A DNA stretch of 64,000 nucleotides from JAXMAR01 sp046350295. Its GTDB lineage: Bacteria; Planctomycetota; Planctomycetia; Gemmatales; Gemmataceae. Positions within the stretch are counted from its first letter, which is position 1. The number at the start of each line of letters is the position of its first letter. The notes beneath the pieces are model-generated. The model had not been told where the DNA came from, did no database searches, and was given only the letters and a program-made list of their open reading frames with translations. The DNA is taken from the NCBI GenBank assembly GCA_046350295.1, contig JAXMAR010000003.1, forward strand, positions 1 through 64,000. Reading direction: 5' to 3'. The position numbers and the translations under genes are program-made. Of the stretch, positions 62,924 through 64,000 are shown piece after piece.

Positions 62924-63271
62924 ATGGCTTTCATGGAACACGACATTCAGCACAGTTTGTGGTATCTGGTCGACGGGCCTTGCGGAAGCGAGTCGATTCC
63001 TCACGACCTTGTCGGCGACTTTTGGCCCTTCCCCCATGTTCGCGAGTTGGAATTGGGCGGCAACGTGCCTGTTCCTGCTGAACTATCCGACTACTGCGAA
63101 AACCGAACGTGTCACTCAATTCGGCTGCGGGATGGGTGGGGAGCGCGTTTTTCAGCACCGGGCTACATGGATTGCACGGAATGGTCAGTATTCGACACCG
63201 AGCGGGAAGCCCGCGAGTACCTGGACGAGACCTACGGCGACGATGAGCAGGAAGAGGAGGGCGTGTCGTGA
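62924..63271 (+). CDS. Small acidic protein, unknown function
   Basis: 115 residues, ATG 62,924 after GAAAGGAGCGAACGCC. Low-complexity acidic C-terminus (YLDETYGDDEQEEEGVS). The core (HDIQHSLWYLVDGPCGSESI; SDYCENRTCHSIRLRDGWGARFSAPGY) has several Cys. It overlaps the next start (GTGA). No family recognised. Confidence 0.65.
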   Translation: MAFMEHDIQHSLWYLVDGPCGSESIPHDLVGDFWPFPHVRELELGGNVPVPAELSDYCENRTCHSIRLRDGWGARFSAPGYMDCTEWSVFDTEREAREYLDETYGDDEQEEEGVS

Positions 63272-63723
63272 ACAAGTTCATCGAACTACCGAACGTCAAG
63301 GCCAAGGCGGTTCACTTTCAGTCACCGTTCGCCAAGAACCACCGCTACGTCGTCCTCGCCGAGAAGATGGACTACCTGGAGTTCCTTCGGACGTACAACC
63401 AAGGCCCGGTCGAGTGCAAGGCGGCGACAGGGGTCAACCTGGACGGCTGTGAGGAGCGGTTCTTCATGGTCTACGTCGAGGACTGCTTTGACCCGCCCAT
63501 TGCCATTGTGAGGGCGGACAGTGAACAGGACGCGGAGGAATTGTTCGTTGACGAACTCCCTTGGGCGCACATCACGGAGCCGGACCTGAACGACTACGAC
63601 CCCGAAACGCTTGTCTATGGACCTTCGGGCCAACCCTACGACTCCGAGTCGGTCCGCGTCCATCCCGTCCGGATGGTTCATGTCGAGCTTGCGGAAGGAG
63701 ACGACCATGCGGGTCAGGCTTGA
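63268..63723 (+). CDS. Small protein, unknown function
   Basis: 151 residues from GTG 63,268, overlapping the upstream stop by 4 bases. Acidic, alpha/beta (KNHRYVVLAEKMDYLEFLRTYNQGPV; FFMVYVEDCFDPPIAIVRADSEQDAEELFVDELPW). Such small acidic proteins are common in phage and plasmid accessory regions, some as anti-defence or regulatory factors, but nothing here shows that role. Overlaps the next gene start by 17 bases. Confidence 0.65.
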   Translation: MNKFIELPNVKAKAVHFQSPFAKNHRYVVLAEKMDYLEFLRTYNQGPVECKAATGVNLDGCEERFFMVYVEDCFDPPIAIVRADSEQDAEELFVDELPWAHITEPDLNDYDPETLVYGPSGQPYDSESVRVHPVRMVHVELAEGDDHAGQA

Positions 63724-63988
63724 AGCGGAGCCGTGTGGGCTCTTCCTGCTCATTCCGGTCCATGCCAACGGGCGCAGGGTGCGCGACCTCGATGCGATAG
63801 CAGTGCAATCGGATTGGGATTACCCCGGCGTGGCCTCCAGCTTCGGATACGTCCCTTGCGACTGCGGCCGAACGGACGGGACGGTTGACTGCGACCATCG
63901 AAGCGCCGGCGACATGATTGCCGATGCTGGCGAGTTCCTGCGGGAGCACGACGGCGAGACCATCGACGACCCCGGCTATTTCGATTGA
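63707..63988 (+). CDS. Small acidic protein, unknown function
   Basis: 93 residues from ATG 63,707 with GGAAGGAG upstream. RLEAEPCGLFLLIPVHANGRRV, ending DMIADAGEFLREHDGETIDD. It has a CDCGRTDGTVDCDH segment with three Cys and one His that could bind a metal. Last gene in the window; the island continues beyond it. Confidence 0.6.
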   Translation: MRVRLEAEPCGLFLLIPVHANGRRVRDLDAIAVQSDWDYPGVASSFGYVPCDCGRTDGTVDCDHRSAGDMIADAGEFLREHDGETIDDPGYFD

Positions 63989-64000
63989 ACCACAACCCTT

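Noticed and set aside
34580..64000. Right-hand attachment site (copy of the tRNA-Phe 3' end)
   Set aside because: No matching stretch was spotted by eye in the rest of the window; a computed search is needed to be sure.

Overview
The window looks like a planctomycete chromosome, most likely from the Gemmata/Gemmataceae group. This rests on gene content, not on a database match. The lineage markers are ECF sigma factors fused to WD40 repeats, sigma/serine-threonine-kinase pairs, tandem DUF1559 pseudopilin-like genes, DUF1080 and BNR exported proteins, an LEDRCVPS-type N-terminal signal, c-type cytochromes with YVTN-like propellers, high GC, and dispersed GGGCGACGCCC-type intergenic repeats.

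Positions 1-34,500 are chromosomal backbone. In order they hold: a remnant of a WD40 gene tail; an exported protein; a clear c-di-GMP-I riboswitch with its own terminator on the minus strand; an SDR dehydrogenase divergent from glycine C-acetyltransferase (kbl); a hicBA pair whose toxin gene has an in-frame stop; a DUF1802 protein; an alpha/alpha-toroid protein; a sigma-WD40 fusion; a FlgI-like lipoprotein; an ISL3-type insertion sequence with perfect 8-bp target duplication but a frameshifted transposase; a sigma factor plus large membrane kinase; a BNR protein lying between two copies of a ~190-bp direct repeat; a large SdrD/Cna-B-like secreted protein; a TPR pair; an SMP-30/DUF1080 protein; a recent DUF1559 duplication with a lipoprotein; a hisN-type phosphatase cluster; a cytochrome-c/propeller protein; a 1.4-kb block of large direct repeats; and an exported Ig-like protein.

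A tRNA-Phe gene (34,507-34,579) with its own promoter and a following terminator marks a sharp change of content. Immediately downstream is a heavily decayed tyrosine integrase. From there to the window end the sequence is accessory DNA: many short or broken genes, two HEPN-like proteins with R-x4-H motifs, two kinases, an ECF sigma/kinase/repeat-protein/HEPN operon, a DGQHR-domain protein with an XRE regulator, and a defence-type cluster of co-oriented genes. That cluster is hsdR-hsdS-hsdM, an OLD-like ATPase-TOPRIM nuclease, a diadenylate-cyclase-like sensor protein, a PD-(D/E)XK nuclease and an HNH nuclease. The end of the window carries small phage/plasmid-like genes. No right-hand attachment site was seen, so the island probably continues beyond the window.

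The island is unusual in how many of its genes carry one or more frameshifts (integrase, kinase, sigma factor, repeat protein, DGQHR protein, hsdR, hsdM, HNH). Either the island is decaying or the assembly has indel errors there. The backbone genes, apart from hicA and the IS transposase, look intact. The best candidates for something not yet described are the sigma-kinase-HEPN operon (41,731-46,373) and the nuclease/DAC-like block attached to the type I restriction locus (50,780-61,273). Functions given for these are inferences from motifs and neighbourhood.
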